A stretch of 64,000 nucleotides of DNA from AP-15 sp963772295 (GTDB lineage: Bacteria; Pseudomonadota; Alphaproteobacteria; ATCC43930; CGMCC-115725), in contig CAVYWO010000004.1 of the NCBI GenBank assembly GCA_963772295.1, positions 124,001 to 188,000 on the forward strand, given 5' to 3'. Both the position numbers and the translations under genes were made by a program. Position 1 is the stretch's first letter. The number at the start of each line of letters is the position of its first letter. Shown in pieces: positions 27,263-35,677 of this stretch. Under the pieces are notes generated by a model. It did not search any database and was not told the DNA's origin. It saw nothing but the letters and a program-made list of their open reading frames with translations.

Positions 27263-27656
27263 ACGCTCGCTCACGCGCCTCGGCGCGAGTTCGGGCGGGT
27301 GAATGGACACATAGATGAGTCCGATGTGGAATCCCTTCGCCCGCGCAGCTTCCACATCGTCACGATATTTCGGTGTCGATAATACCGTCTCAACAGCGAA
27401 GCCCCGTCCGTCGGCAATCAGTCTGACAACCTCCGCGTCGATCTGCTCGGTGGCCCGCCGATTGACTGACAGCCTGCGCCGCATCGGGGAACTGGCGGCG
27501 CAAATCGAGCATGCGTTCATCGGCATTGAGCTTAATGAGGCCGTCCGGACCAGTTTCCTCTGGAAACGCTGCATGGAGGTCGTCGAGATACGGGCCGGCG
27601 AAGGTCGATTTGCCCGCGCCGTTTGGCCCCGCGATGATCCACATCCAAGAGGCCAT
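27263..27656 (-). pseudogene. Zeta-toxin-like P-loop ATPase, frameshifted and truncated
   Basis: The N-terminus WMWIIAGPNGAGKSTFAGPY (Walker A) and LIKLNADERMLDL match the predicted ABC-type/zeta-toxin ATPase family (COG4185-like), whose members phosphorylate a small target. After RRQFPDAAQA (near 27475) the frame shifts; the continuation NRRATEQIDAEVVRLIADGR, FAVETVLSTPKYRDDV and YVSIHPPELAPRRVSERC is the family core. The C-terminal quarter is missing and group II intron sequence follows. Paired upstream with a small acidic protein as in toxin-antitoxin loci. Confidence 0.7.
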
Positions 27657-27674
27657 GGCGCTGGCCGGCTTGGG

Positions 27675-27893
27675 TTAGGTGGGTTCGGCGGAAGCCTTTG
27701 CTGCCGCTGGTTGACGCACGACAATACGGCCGTCTTCCGCGCCGTAACTGGGAACACCATGACGGTCGTTCCGTTCGATGGCTGCTTTTTTCGCTCTGGC
27801 GAATGCGGCTTGCGCGAGGGCGGCAACGGCATCCGGGTGGGCAAAGATACCGTCGTCTTCGCTGCTTGCCGGTGGCTCTGGTGTGTCGGTCAT
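27675..27893 (-). CDS. Small partner of zeta-like ATPase (putative antitoxin)
   Basis: 72 aa, acidic start MTDTPEPPASSEDDG and a helical centre AVAALAQAAFARAKKAAIER. It ends 18 bp before the zeta-like gene. Small proteins of this composition regularly precede this ATPase family and are thought to neutralise it. The assignment comes mainly from position and composition. If the toxin is dead, this gene has lost its selection. Confidence 0.5.
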   Translation of the reverse strand: MTDTPEPPASSEDDGIFAHPDAVAALAQAAFARAKKAAIERNDRHGVPSYGAEDGRIVVRQPAAAKASAEPT

Positions 27894-28238
27894 AGCCGGT
27901 ATTGTTGCATGCGGCGCAGGCTAAGCTCAACCAAAAGTGTTGAATTCTGCACAGCCCGAGGTGCCGGATCTGGTCGTCTTGGGTGCGTAGACCAGTGCCG
28001 CGAAACGTTCGTTCCTGGAGCAGCCCGCCAACTCGATGCTCCGGCCGTTTGCGGACTTCTTTCGACCCTGGCCAGGGCAACCTCCGGCACGACCCCAATG
28101 TCGGCGGCTGAAGGATCGAACCGGGTGCCGCTATGATGCGCGTCACCCTCGATGCCGTGCCGCAGAGATGCCCGATGCCGGCTCCGCCGCTTCGTTTATG
28201 CGCAATTGCCGCGGCGGGAGGCCGCAGGGTTATTGCTA
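27894..28238. other. Intergenic, no gene recognised
   Basis: About 345 bases. Minus-strand frames (VPEVALARVERSPQTAG) read in part like real protein but do not form a gene and match nothing I recognise. Probably eroded sequence between the toxin locus and the repeat region. Confidence 0.3.
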
Positions 28239-28267
28239 TTGACACAAGCATGATAATTATGTATATT
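28239..28267 (+). promoter_or_regulatory. Strong sigma70-like promoter without a gene
   Basis: TTGACA at 28239-28244, exactly 17 bases, then TATATT at 28262-28267, in a locally AT-rich patch that stands out from the GC-rich surroundings. Downstream on the plus strand there is only repeat R4 and antisense trpA duplicate, so no gene follows. Confidence 0.5.
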
Positions 28268-28313
28268 GCAACGAAAAAATCGCGGCGGCGTCACGAAGGG
28301 CGCGGTATCGCTG

Positions 28314-28468
28314 CATGAGGCGCCTCACGATGAGGAATTGCGATAATGCCATCAACGGCCCACGTCATGCAGAGGAGCCCCCGGCGCGGCCCGAGGACAG
28401 GCTCCGACGGCGTCTCGAGGCACGGATGTCGGCTTTGCAGCTCTCATTCCGGCGGGAGCCAAGCGGGC
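28314..28468. repeat. Dispersed repeat R4, copy 1
   Basis: Contains GAGGCGCCTCACGATGAGGA, GCCCGAGGACAGGCTCCG and GGCGTCTCGAGGCACG. The same series occurs inverted at 38233-38430 and partly at about 19400-19508. These GC-rich modules are typical of alphaproteobacterial BIME-type repeats. Confidence 0.65.
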
Positions 28469-28641
28469 GATTACGACCCGCGTCGGTTTCAATTCAACCT
28501 AAGAGCGATACTTTGCTGCAAATCTTCTGCAGGTGCAGCGACCGGCCGCAGCCGATGCAATTCTTGATTGAGGGCTCGGAGAAAGCGGCGGTGGCTGTTG
28601 CCGTCGCGGAAGAGGGGTGCCCTGACCGATGCTACGCGGCC

Positions 28642-28867
28642 CGCCGCGCCGCACGCACCCCTTCGGCGAGGGCCCGGAAATCGCCGAACACCGCCTCGAG
28701 AGGCCCGGAGCCGGCGCTGCCGTCGGGCCGGAGATGCGCCGCGAGACGTTCGACGAGCGCCGAACCGACGACGACGGCGTCGGCGGCGCGGGCCACTTGC
28801 CTCGCCTGTTCCGGGTTCTTGATGCCGAAGCCGGCGGCGATCGGCAGCGCCGTGAAGCCGCGCAGCC
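28642..28867 (-). pseudogene. Duplicated 3' end of trpA
   Basis: 226 bp that align without gaps to 35682-35907, the 3' end of the intact trpA; I count nine base differences. It encodes the last part of TrpA (PIAAGFGIKN, VVVGSALVERLAAHLRPDGS, VFGDFRALAEGVRAARR). No start codon or upstream TrpA sequence is present. At its upstream edge it joins an unrelated Tat-signal protein in a different frame. Confidence 0.85.
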
Positions 28868-29041
28868 CTCGGGGAAGCCTTCGGCGCGTATCCAGACGAT
28901 CTCTTGCGGCAGCGTGACGATGGTCATCGCCGGGTCGGGACCGGCGGCGTCGGCCTCGCGCGATGACAGCGCCGCCGGCAAGGCCGCGAGGAGTGGTGCG
29001 ATCAGCAGATCGCGCCGGGTGGTCAGAACCGTCTCGATCAT
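28868..29041 (-). pseudogene. N-terminal fragment of a Tat-exported (probably cupin) protein
   Basis: The reading MIETVLTTRRDLLIAPLLAA has a twin-arginine-like signal (TTRRDLLIA) followed by an Ala-rich hydrophobic stretch, then MTIVTLPQEIVWIRAEGFPE. The last part resembles the start of exported cupin-domain proteins. It is cut at the junction with the trpA duplicate and the rest of the gene is lost. Confidence 0.5.
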
Positions 29042-29159
29042 CTCCGTAGCCTCCTTTCTGGAGCGACCGGCTCTTTCCTGACGTGTGGTATGCTTGTGGC
29101 GCCGCGCAGGGCGGCGATAAGATTTCCTTCAGGACAAAGAGCAGGATCAGGGAGGGAGG

Positions 29160-30425
29160 ATGACGCTGACCAGACGCCGGGCGATCGAGGCGGGCGGTGC
29201 GCTGGCTGGATTGGCGGTGATCGGCTTGCCGGCGATCGCCGCGGCAAAGCCTTTCAAGATCGGCTATGTCAGCCCGCAGACCGGCCCGCTGGCGCCCTTC
29301 GGCGAAGCGGATTCCTTCGTGCTGGAAGGCGTGCGCGCGCGCTTCAAGGCGGGCCTGACGATCGGCGGCAAGAGCGTGCCGGTCGAGATCATCGTCAAGG
29401 ACAGCCAGTCCAATCCAAATCGTGCCGCCGAGGTCGCCGCCGACCTGATCCTGAAGGACGGCATCGACCTGATGCTGGTCGCCTCGACCCCGGAAACCAC
29501 CAATCCGGTGTCCGATCAGTGCGAGGTAAACGAGGTACCCTGCGTTTCCAGCGTGGCGCCGTGGCAGCCCTGGTTCTTCGCCCGCGGCGGCAAGCCGGAG
29601 ACCGGGTTCAAATACACCTACCATTTCTTCTGGGGACTGGAAGACGTCATTGCCGTCTTCACCAACATGTGGAAGCAGGTCGACAGCGACAGGGTGGTTG
29701 GCGGATTGTTCCCCAACGACGGCGACGGCAATGCCTGGGGCGACCCCAAGCTCGGCTTCCCGCCGGTGCTCGACAAACTTGGCTACAAGCTGATCGATCC
29801 CGGCCGCTACCAGGACATGACCGACAATTTCTCCGCCCAGATCGCCGCGTTCAAGCAGGCCAAGGTGGAGATCGTCACCGGCGTCGTCATCCCACCGGAC
29901 TGGACGACCTTTTGGACCCAGGCGATCCAGCAGGGGTTCAAGCCGAGGATCGCCTCGGTCGGCAAGGCGCTGCTCTTCCCCGCGGCGATCGAGGCACTGG
30001 GCGACAAGGGCAATAATCTGTCCACCGAGGTGTGGTGGACACCGAGCCATCCATTCAAATCCTCGCTGACCGGGCAATCGGCGCTGGCGCTGGCCACCGC
30101 CTATACCGCGCACACCAAGAAGCAATGGACACAGCCGATCGGCTTCGCCCACGCGCTCTTTGAGGTGGCGGCCGACGTGATGAAGCGTTCGCTCGGGCCT
30201 GGTGACCGGACGGCGACGCTGGCCGCGGTGGCGCAGACCAAACTCGAAAGCATCGTCGGGCCGATCGCCTGGGGCGGTCAGGGGCCGTTCAAGAACGTCT
30301 CGAAGACGCCGTTGGTCGGCGGGCAGTGGCGTCGCGGCAGCACCTTCAAATACGATTTGGTGATCACGTCCAACGAGACTGCGCCGCAGATTCCAGCGGG
30401 CGGCAAGATGGAGGCCCTGGCCTGA
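29160..30425 (+). CDS. Branched-chain amino acid-type ABC transporter, periplasmic substrate-binding protein
   Basis: 421 aa. The N-terminus MTLTRRRAIEAGGALAGLAV is a Tat-type signal with cleavage likely after PAIAAA. The mature start KPFKIGYVSPQTGPLAPFGE is the standard beginning of LivJ/LivK-type (Peripla_BP_6) receptors. NPNRAAEVAADLILKDGIDL and SDQCEVNEVPCVSSVAPWQP are also typical. It captures a small amino acid or aromatic/amide-type ligand; the exact ligand cannot be read. GGGAGGAGG lies directly before the ATG. First gene of a five-gene importer operon (SBP-ATPase-ATPase-permease-permease). Confidence 0.9.
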   Translation: MTLTRRRAIEAGGALAGLAVIGLPAIAAAKPFKIGYVSPQTGPLAPFGEADSFVLEGVRARFKAGLTIGGKSVPVEIIVKDSQSNPNRAAEVAADLILKDGIDLMLVASTPETTNPVSDQCEVNEVPCVSSVAPWQPWFFARGGKPETGFKYTYHFFWGLEDVIAVFTNMWKQVDSDRVVGGLFPNDGDGNAWGDPKLGFPPVLDKLGYKLIDPGRYQDMTDNFSAQIAAFKQAKVEIVTGVVIPPDWTTFWTQAIQQGFKPRIASVGKALLFPAAIEALGDKGNNLSTEVWWTPSHPFKSSLTGQSALALATAYTAHTKKQWTQPIGFAHALFEVAADVMKRSLGPGDRTATLAAVAQTKLESIVGPIAWGGQGPFKNVSKTPLVGGQWRRGSTFKYDLVITSNETAPQIPAGGKMEALA

Positions 30426-31171
30426 CAGCGCGACCCGCGGGGGCGCCGGCGCCGCTGATCCGTCTCGCCAGGGTCAGTAAGAGCTTCGGCGCGGTCCGGG
30501 TGATCGAGGGCCTGTCGCTCGACCTCGCCGAGGGCGAAGCGCTGGGCGTGCTCGGGCCGAACGGCGCCGGCAAGAGCACGCTCTTCAATCTCATCACCGG
30601 CGATCTCACACCCTCGGCCGGCCGTGTCTTCCTCGCCGGGCGCGACATCACCGATCTGCCGGCCCATACGCGATGCCGGCTCGGCCTCGGCCGCTCCTAT
30701 CAGATCCCGCATCCGTTCGGCGGCATGACCGTGTTTGAGAATCTGCTGGTTGCCGCCGCCTTCGGCAGCTTGCGGCGGAAAGCGGCCTGCCACGATCATT
30801 GCATTGCGGTGCTGGCGCGCACCGGGCTGCTGGCCAAGGCCAACGTCATGGCCGGCCGCCTCACGCTGCTCGAACGCAAGCGCCTCGAACTGGGCCGTGC
30901 GCTGGCCACGAGTCCCAAGGTGTTGCTGCTCGACGAGATCGCCGCCGGGCTTACCGAAAGCGAGTGCCACGCGTTGGTGGCCCTGATCGGCGCGATCCAT
31001 GCGGAGGGGGTGTCGATCGTCTGGATCGAGCATGTCGTCCACGCGCTGCTCGCGGTGGTGTCGCGCCTAGTGGTGCTCGATTTCGGCCGAAAGCTGGCCG
31101 AAGGCCGGCCGCGGCAGGTGATGGAAGACCCTGCGGTCCAGGAAGTTTACCTGGGCATCGAGGTGGCATGA
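30422..31171 (+). CDS. ABC transporter ATP-binding protein, LivG type
   Basis: About 249 aa. Walker A LGPNGAGKSTLFNLITG, the LivG-specific GLGRSYQIPHPFGGMTVFEN, Walker B VLLLDEIAAGLTESE, switch His WIEHVVHA. The signature motif is degenerate (GRLTLLERKRLELGRALA instead of LSGGQ/LSYGDQ). No ATG/GTG fits the N-terminus; the best candidate is a CTG at 30422 that overlaps the preceding stop as CTGA, with GGAG eight bases upstream. A longer GTG start at 30326 would add an unlikely tail. The next gene overlaps by 4 bp. Confidence 0.85.
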   Translation: MTARPAGAPAPLIRLARVSKSFGAVRVIEGLSLDLAEGEALGVLGPNGAGKSTLFNLITGDLTPSAGRVFLAGRDITDLPAHTRCRLGLGRSYQIPHPFGGMTVFENLLVAAAFGSLRRKAACHDHCIAVLARTGLLAKANVMAGRLTLLERKRLELGRALATSPKVLLLDEIAAGLTESECHALVALIGAIHAEGVSIVWIEHVVHALLAVVSRLVVLDFGRKLAEGRPRQVMEDPAVQEVYLGIEVA

Positions 31172-31866
31172 GCTTGCTCGAAATCGCCGGCCTGGTCGTC
31201 GGCTACGGCGATTTCCAGGCGCTATTCGGCATCGGCCTGACCGTCGCATCGGGGGAGGCGGTGTCGATCATCGGCGCCAATGGCGCCGGCAAGACGACGC
31301 TGCTGCGCGCCATCGCCGGCCAACTGCCCGCCCGCGCCGCTGCCATCCGCTTCGAGGGCACGGCAATCGGCGGGATGGCGCCGGAGCGTGTGGTGCGGCT
31401 GGGCATTGCCATGGTGCCGGAGGGACGCCGGCTGTCCCCGTCGCTCACCGTCGAGGAGAATTTGCGCATCGGGACCCAATGCGGACGAAGCGGGCCGTGG
31501 ACCCTGGAGCGGGTCTACCGGCTGTTCCCGGTGCTGGCCGAACGGCGTCGCCTGGCGGCGACCGCGCTGTCTGGCGGCCAGCAGCAGATGGCGGCGATCG
31601 GCCGGGCGCTGCTCGCCAATCCTCGCCTGCTGTTGTGCGACGAGATCAGTCTCGGCCTGGCGCCGGTGGCGATCCGCGACATTTACGCGGCGTTGCCCGG
31701 CATCCGCGCCGAGGGCACCACCGTGCTGATCGTCGAGCAGGACATCAACCGCGCGCTCGCCGCCGCCGACCGGGTCTATTGCTTGCAAGAGGGGCGAGTG
31801 ACCCTGGAAGGCGCCCCGCCGGAACTCACCCGCGCGCAGATCAAGCACGCCTATTTTGGCGTCTGA
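31168..31866 (+). CDS. ABC transporter ATP-binding protein, LivF type
   Basis: 232 aa. Walker A IIGANGAGKTTLLRAIAG, MVPEGRRLSPSLTVEENLRI (LivF-type), signature LSGGQQQMAAIGRALLANP, Walker B LLLCDEISLGLAP, and switch His-position VEQDI (here Gln in place of His, common in LivF: IVEQD). Start ATG overlaps the livG-type stop (ATGA). It forms the heterodimeric motor with the preceding ATPase for import through the two permeases that follow. Confidence 0.9.
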   Translation: MSLLEIAGLVVGYGDFQALFGIGLTVASGEAVSIIGANGAGKTTLLRAIAGQLPARAAAIRFEGTAIGGMAPERVVRLGIAMVPEGRRLSPSLTVEENLRIGTQCGRSGPWTLERVYRLFPVLAERRRLAATALSGGQQQMAAIGRALLANPRLLLCDEISLGLAPVAIRDIYAALPGIRAEGTTVLIVEQDINRALAAADRVYCLQEGRVTLEGAPPELTRAQIKHAYFGV

Positions 31867-31872
31867 GCGCCG

Positions 31873-32739
31873 ATGGCCTGGCTGAACATCGTCCTCCAGG
31901 GCGCCTTGATCGGCGGGCTATACGCGCTGTTCGCCGCCGGGCTGTCGCTTATGTTCGGGGTCATGCGGCTGGTCAACATCGCCCATGGCGATCTCATCGT
32001 GCTCGCTGCCTATCTCGCGCTGGTGGTGGTGTGGACGTTCGGAATGCCGCCGCTGGCGGCGCTGGTCGTTGTCGTGCCGATCATGTTCGCGCTGGGCTAT
32101 CTGCTGCAGCGAGGCTTGCTCAACTTCACCCTGGGCGACGACATTCTGCCGCCGCTGCTGGTCACCTTCGGTCTCTCGGTGATCATCCAGAACGCGCTGC
32201 TGGAGGGCTTTAGCGCCGACAGCCGGCGGCTTCAGGCAGGGGTGCTGGAAACCGCCAGCCTGCACCTCACCGGCCAGCTTTCGATTGGTTGGCTGCCGGC
32301 GATCGTCTTCGCGACCGCGGTGGTTGTCATCGTATTGCTCGAATGGTTGCTCTACCGCACGCCGCTCGGCGGCGCCTTCCGCGCCACCTCGGACGATCGC
32401 GACACCGCCCGGCTGTTCGGCGTGAACACGAGGCACGTCTTCGCACTGGCGACGGCGATATCGCTGGCCGTGGTGTCGATCGCCGGCGTACTGATGGGGA
32501 TCCGCAGCAATTTCGATCCGAGCATTGGCCCGGCCCGGCTCATCTATGCCTTCGAGGCCGTGGTGATCGGCGGCCTCGGCAGCCTGTGGGGCACGCTGGC
32601 CGGCGGCGTCGTGCTCGGCGTCGCCCAGTCGCTCGGCGGCGCCATGGACCCGGGCTGGGAAATCCTCGCCGGACATCTCGCCTTCTTGCTCGTGCTGGCG
32701 GTGCGGCCGCGCGGCCTCTTTCCGCGGCAGAGCGATTGA
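31873..32739 (+). CDS. Branched-chain amino acid-type ABC permease, LivH type
   Basis: 288 aa integral membrane protein. It starts MAWLNIVLQGALIGGLYALF and has LSLMFGVMRLVNIAHGDLIV, the hallmark LivH N-terminal motif (GLNLIFGVMRVVNFAHG in others). The ATPase-contact loop is seen in YRTPLGGAFRATSDDRDTAR, and the conserved end VVIGGLGSLWGTLAGGVVLG. Located 6 bp behind the LivF-type gene and overlapping the next permease by 4 bp. Confidence 0.9.
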   Translation: MAWLNIVLQGALIGGLYALFAAGLSLMFGVMRLVNIAHGDLIVLAAYLALVVVWTFGMPPLAALVVVVPIMFALGYLLQRGLLNFTLGDDILPPLLVTFGLSVIIQNALLEGFSADSRRLQAGVLETASLHLTGQLSIGWLPAIVFATAVVVIVLLEWLLYRTPLGGAFRATSDDRDTARLFGVNTRHVFALATAISLAVVSIAGVLMGIRSNFDPSIGPARLIYAFEAVVIGGLGSLWGTLAGGVVLGVAQSLGGAMDPGWEILAGHLAFLLVLAVRPRGLFPRQSD

Positions 32740-33797
32740 TCGGCGGGCACACCCTTGCCGAGCTGCCGCCCTACCGGATCGAGCGGCGGACCTGGGCAAG
32801 CCGATCGGGCGCGGTGGGGCTCGCCATCGCGGTGGCGGCGTTGCTCGCTTATCCGCTGTGGGGCGACAGCGCCGGGCTGCGGCTGGTGGTCGAGATCGCC
32901 TATTACCTGGCGCTGGCCGAGGTTTGGAACCTGCTGGCCGGCTATGCCGGGCTGGTCTCTGTCGGCCAGCAGGCCTATGTCGGGCTCGGCGGCTATGGCT
33001 TCTTCGCGCTCACCCTGCTGTTCGGTGTGCCGCCACTCTGGGCGTTGCCGCTCGCCGGCGCCCTGAGCGCAGCGATCGCACTGCCGACCTCGTTCCTGGT
33101 GTTCCGCCTCCGCGGCGCCTATTTCGCCATCGGCAGCTGGGTGGTCGCCGAGGTGTTCCGCCTCCTACTGGCCCTGGTGCCGCCGCTCGGCGGCGGCACC
33201 GGCAAGAGCCTGCCGGTGGCGGTGGTGCGCGCGGTCGCCGAGGCACCGGCAATGCGCGAGGTGATCGTCTACTACCACGGCCTGGCGCTGGGGCTGGGGG
33301 CGGTGGCGCTGGTTTTCGCCCTGCTGCGCTCGCGTCTCGGCTTGGCGCTCACCGCGATCCGCGATTCCGAGGGGGCTGCGGCCAGCGTCGGCGTCGACAA
33401 CCGGCGGGCCAAGCGGCTGGTCTATCTGCTGGCCGCCGGCGTCACCGGCGTCGTCGGCGCGCTGGCCTTTCTGGAGAAGCTCCGCATCTCGCCTGACGCG
33501 GCGTTCAGCGTCGGCGACTGGACGGTCGACGCGATCTTTATCGTCGTGATCGGCGGCATCGGCAGCATCGAGGGCCCGATCCTCGGCACCCTGGTGTTCT
33601 TCACCCTGCGCGCTTTGCTGGTCGATTACGGTGCCTGGTACCTGATCACCCTGGGCGGCACCGCGGTGGCGGTCATGCTGTTCGCGCCGCGCGGCTTGTG
33701 GGGGCTGCTTGCCGGCCGCTTCGACCTGCATCTCTTTCCGGTGCAGCGCCGGGTGCGCCTGCTGGGGCCGCCGGAATCTAGCAAAGCCGCCTCGTGA
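32736..33797 (+). CDS. Branched-chain amino acid-type ABC permease, LivM type
   Basis: About 353 aa. Typical LivM segments: LAEVWNLLAGYAGLVSVGQQ followed by AYVGLGGYGFFAL, FRLRGAYFAIGSWVVAEVFR, LGLALTAIRDSEGAAASVGV (coupling helix), and VVIGGIGSIEGPILGTLVFF near the end. The start is a TTG at 32736 that overlaps the LivH-type stop as TTGA; no ATG fits. Last gene of the importer operon, converging on the HpaB-type gene from the right. Confidence 0.88.
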   Translation: MIGGHTLAELPPYRIERRTWASRSGAVGLAIAVAALLAYPLWGDSAGLRLVVEIAYYLALAEVWNLLAGYAGLVSVGQQAYVGLGGYGFFALTLLFGVPPLWALPLAGALSAAIALPTSFLVFRLRGAYFAIGSWVVAEVFRLLLALVPPLGGGTGKSLPVAVVRAVAEAPAMREVIVYYHGLALGLGAVALVFALLRSRLGLALTAIRDSEGAAASVGVDNRRAKRLVYLLAAGVTGVVGALAFLEKLRISPDAAFSVGDWTVDAIFIVVIGGIGSIEGPILGTLVFFTLRALLVDYGAWYLITLGGTAVAVMLFAPRGLWGLLAGRFDLHLFPVQRRVRLLGPPESSKAAS

Positions 33798-34117
33798 AAA
33801 GACCGTACCAATCTGGCGGGAAGATAGTTAAGCATCTTGGTGATGTGGTCGATTTCTTTCGCCACGATTCGAAGTCGACTCTGGCCGATCTCAGGCCCGT
33901 TTTTAAGGCACTCTCTAAATTCTCCATCGGCAAAGCCGCGGGAGGGACGGCTGCACGTTGGCGGATTGTACCCAACGGCGACCGATCGTCACGACCGACG
34001 CGTTTCGACCGTGAGCGGCCCTTCAAGATCGCGCCGGTGGAGATGGTCGGCTCGGCAAAGGAGCGGACGCGGTTCGCGCGGCGGGGATGTCACGATAGAG
34101 CGTCGCGGGAGAGACGC
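33798..34117. other. Convergent gap with possible recombinase fragment
   Basis: Between the importer operon and the HpaB-type gene. On the minus strand, directly after the HpaB stop, LGVSPATLYRDIPAART reads like the C-terminal helix-turn-helix of a resolvase/integrase. A lone fragment of about 20 residues is weak evidence. The rest shows no gene. Confidence 0.35.
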
Positions 34118-35653
34118 CTAGCGGAGGGCGGTGACGTCGTCGGGGTCGACCAGGTCGGGTGCCTTCCAGCCTTCGAGGTCGTATTCGGCCATGCATTGAT
34201 CGGCAAAGCTTTTCCAACGCTCGTAGTTGCCGGAAGCGATCGCCCCGAACAACGCGTAACGCCGGATTTCCTCGTGGCTGCCCGCATAGTTGATCTCGTA
34301 GAGCTCATGGCGGCCGCCGAACTCGCTGCCGACGGCATCCCATAGAAGCTTCATCAGCTTGACGCGCTCGACGGCCGCGGTACCGCCGGAGCCGCGGACA
34401 TAGAGGTCGAGATATTTGCGCAGCTCCGGTGTCTGGAAGTCGCGTGCGTGCGAGTTCAAGTAAATCAAGCTGCTGGCGACCGTCTTCTCGATCATATGTT
34501 TGACCTGGACATATGCCTCCGGCGCCAGGACCTGATACGCGGAGGCAGGCTCCATGCCAGGAAGCACGAAGCCGCCTATCCACGGATCCGGGCTCTTTGC
34601 CATCGCATCCGAAAATGCCCAAATGGTGTTTCGCCAGGCGATCACCTCTCCAATGTTGGCTTCGACGCCGCGGAAGCCTCGCGTACCGGCGATTTCCGTC
34701 GCTTTTACCAGTAGCCCGGTGATGAAATCGAGTTTCACGGCCAGCCGCGTGCACCCCTGCAATAAGGCTCGCGGCAGAAAGCCCGTCCTGGGGAAGAAAT
34801 TGTTTGCCGTATCCAAATCGGCATAAACGAAGACATCCTCCCAAGGTACAAAGACCTCATCCATAATGAAGATCGCATCGTTTTCGTCGAGTCGGCTCGA
34901 CAGCGGGTAATCGAAGGGGCTGCCGAGCACGGCGGCGCGGTGCTCGTTCGACACGCGGCAGATGAATTTGACGCCTCGCGCGTTGCTGGGTACCAGAAAT
35001 ACGATCGCGAAGTTTTTGTCTTGCACCGGGATCAGCCCATGATGGGCGACAAAAGTGTAATGGGTCAATGCCGACCCGGTGGCGACGACCTTGGCGCCGG
35101 TCACATAGATACCGGCGTCGCCTTCCTTTGTAACATGCGCGTAGATGTCGGTCGGGCCGCCCGGCGCGCCGGGCGCCATGTTGCGGTCGACCGGCGGGTG
35201 GATGATCGCGTGATTGACAAACGGCACCCGTTCCTGGCTGTAGCGATACCAACGGCGAGCATTTTCCTGATAGGGCGTATAAAACTCGGCATTGGCGCCG
35301 AGGGTAGCGAGGAACGCAGCCTTATAATCGGGCGACCGGCCGAGCCAGCCATAGGTTATCCGTGACCATTCGGCAATGGCGTCGCGGGCCGCAACGAGAT
35401 CTTCTGCCGACCGTGACGCCACGAAGTATTTGTGGGTAAAACCTCCCCACTCGGTTGGACAGGTCAAAACTTTCTTTTCCTCGGCATGGTCGCGGTGCAG
35501 CGCGTCGTAAAGCCGCGCGATCATCCGCGCCGTGTTGCGGAACGCCGGATGCTCGGCGATGTTCTTGATCCGCTCGCCGTAGATCCACACCTCGCGGCCA
35601 TCGTCGAGGCTCTCGAGAAACTCCTTGCCCGTATAGGGCAGTACCGGGGCCAT
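34118..35653 (-). CDS. 4-hydroxyphenylacetate 3-hydroxylase (HpaB/PvcC) family flavin monooxygenase
   Basis: 511 aa from the ATG at 35653, which has GAGGAG seven bases upstream. Family landmarks: YTGKEFLESLDDGREVWIYG at the N-terminus, ENARRWYRYSQERVPFVNHA, IYVTGAKVVATGSALTHYTF (flavin/substrate loop), DEVFVPWEDVFVYADLD, and the C-terminal GSHEEIRRYALFGAIASGNY. These enzymes hydroxylate phenols with reduced flavin delivered by a separate reductase (HpaC type), which is not nearby. The gene lies 24 bp behind trpA in the same direction, an unexpected partner for trpBA. Substrate may be aromatic, possibly tryptophan-related, but that is inference. Confidence 0.85.
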   Translation of the reverse strand: MAPVLPYTGKEFLESLDDGREVWIYGERIKNIAEHPAFRNTARMIARLYDALHRDHAEEKKVLTCPTEWGGFTHKYFVASRSAEDLVAARDAIAEWSRITYGWLGRSPDYKAAFLATLGANAEFYTPYQENARRWYRYSQERVPFVNHAIIHPPVDRNMAPGAPGGPTDIYAHVTKEGDAGIYVTGAKVVATGSALTHYTFVAHHGLIPVQDKNFAIVFLVPSNARGVKFICRVSNEHRAAVLGSPFDYPLSSRLDENDAIFIMDEVFVPWEDVFVYADLDTANNFFPRTGFLPRALLQGCTRLAVKLDFITGLLVKATEIAGTRGFRGVEANIGEVIAWRNTIWAFSDAMAKSPDPWIGGFVLPGMEPASAYQVLAPEAYVQVKHMIEKTVASSLIYLNSHARDFQTPELRKYLDLYVRGSGGTAAVERVKLMKLLWDAVGSEFGGRHELYEINYAGSHEEIRRYALFGAIASGNYERWKSFADQCMAEYDLEGWKAPDLVDPDDVTALR

Positions 35654-35677
35654 CGCTGTCTCCTCCCTGCGCATGCC

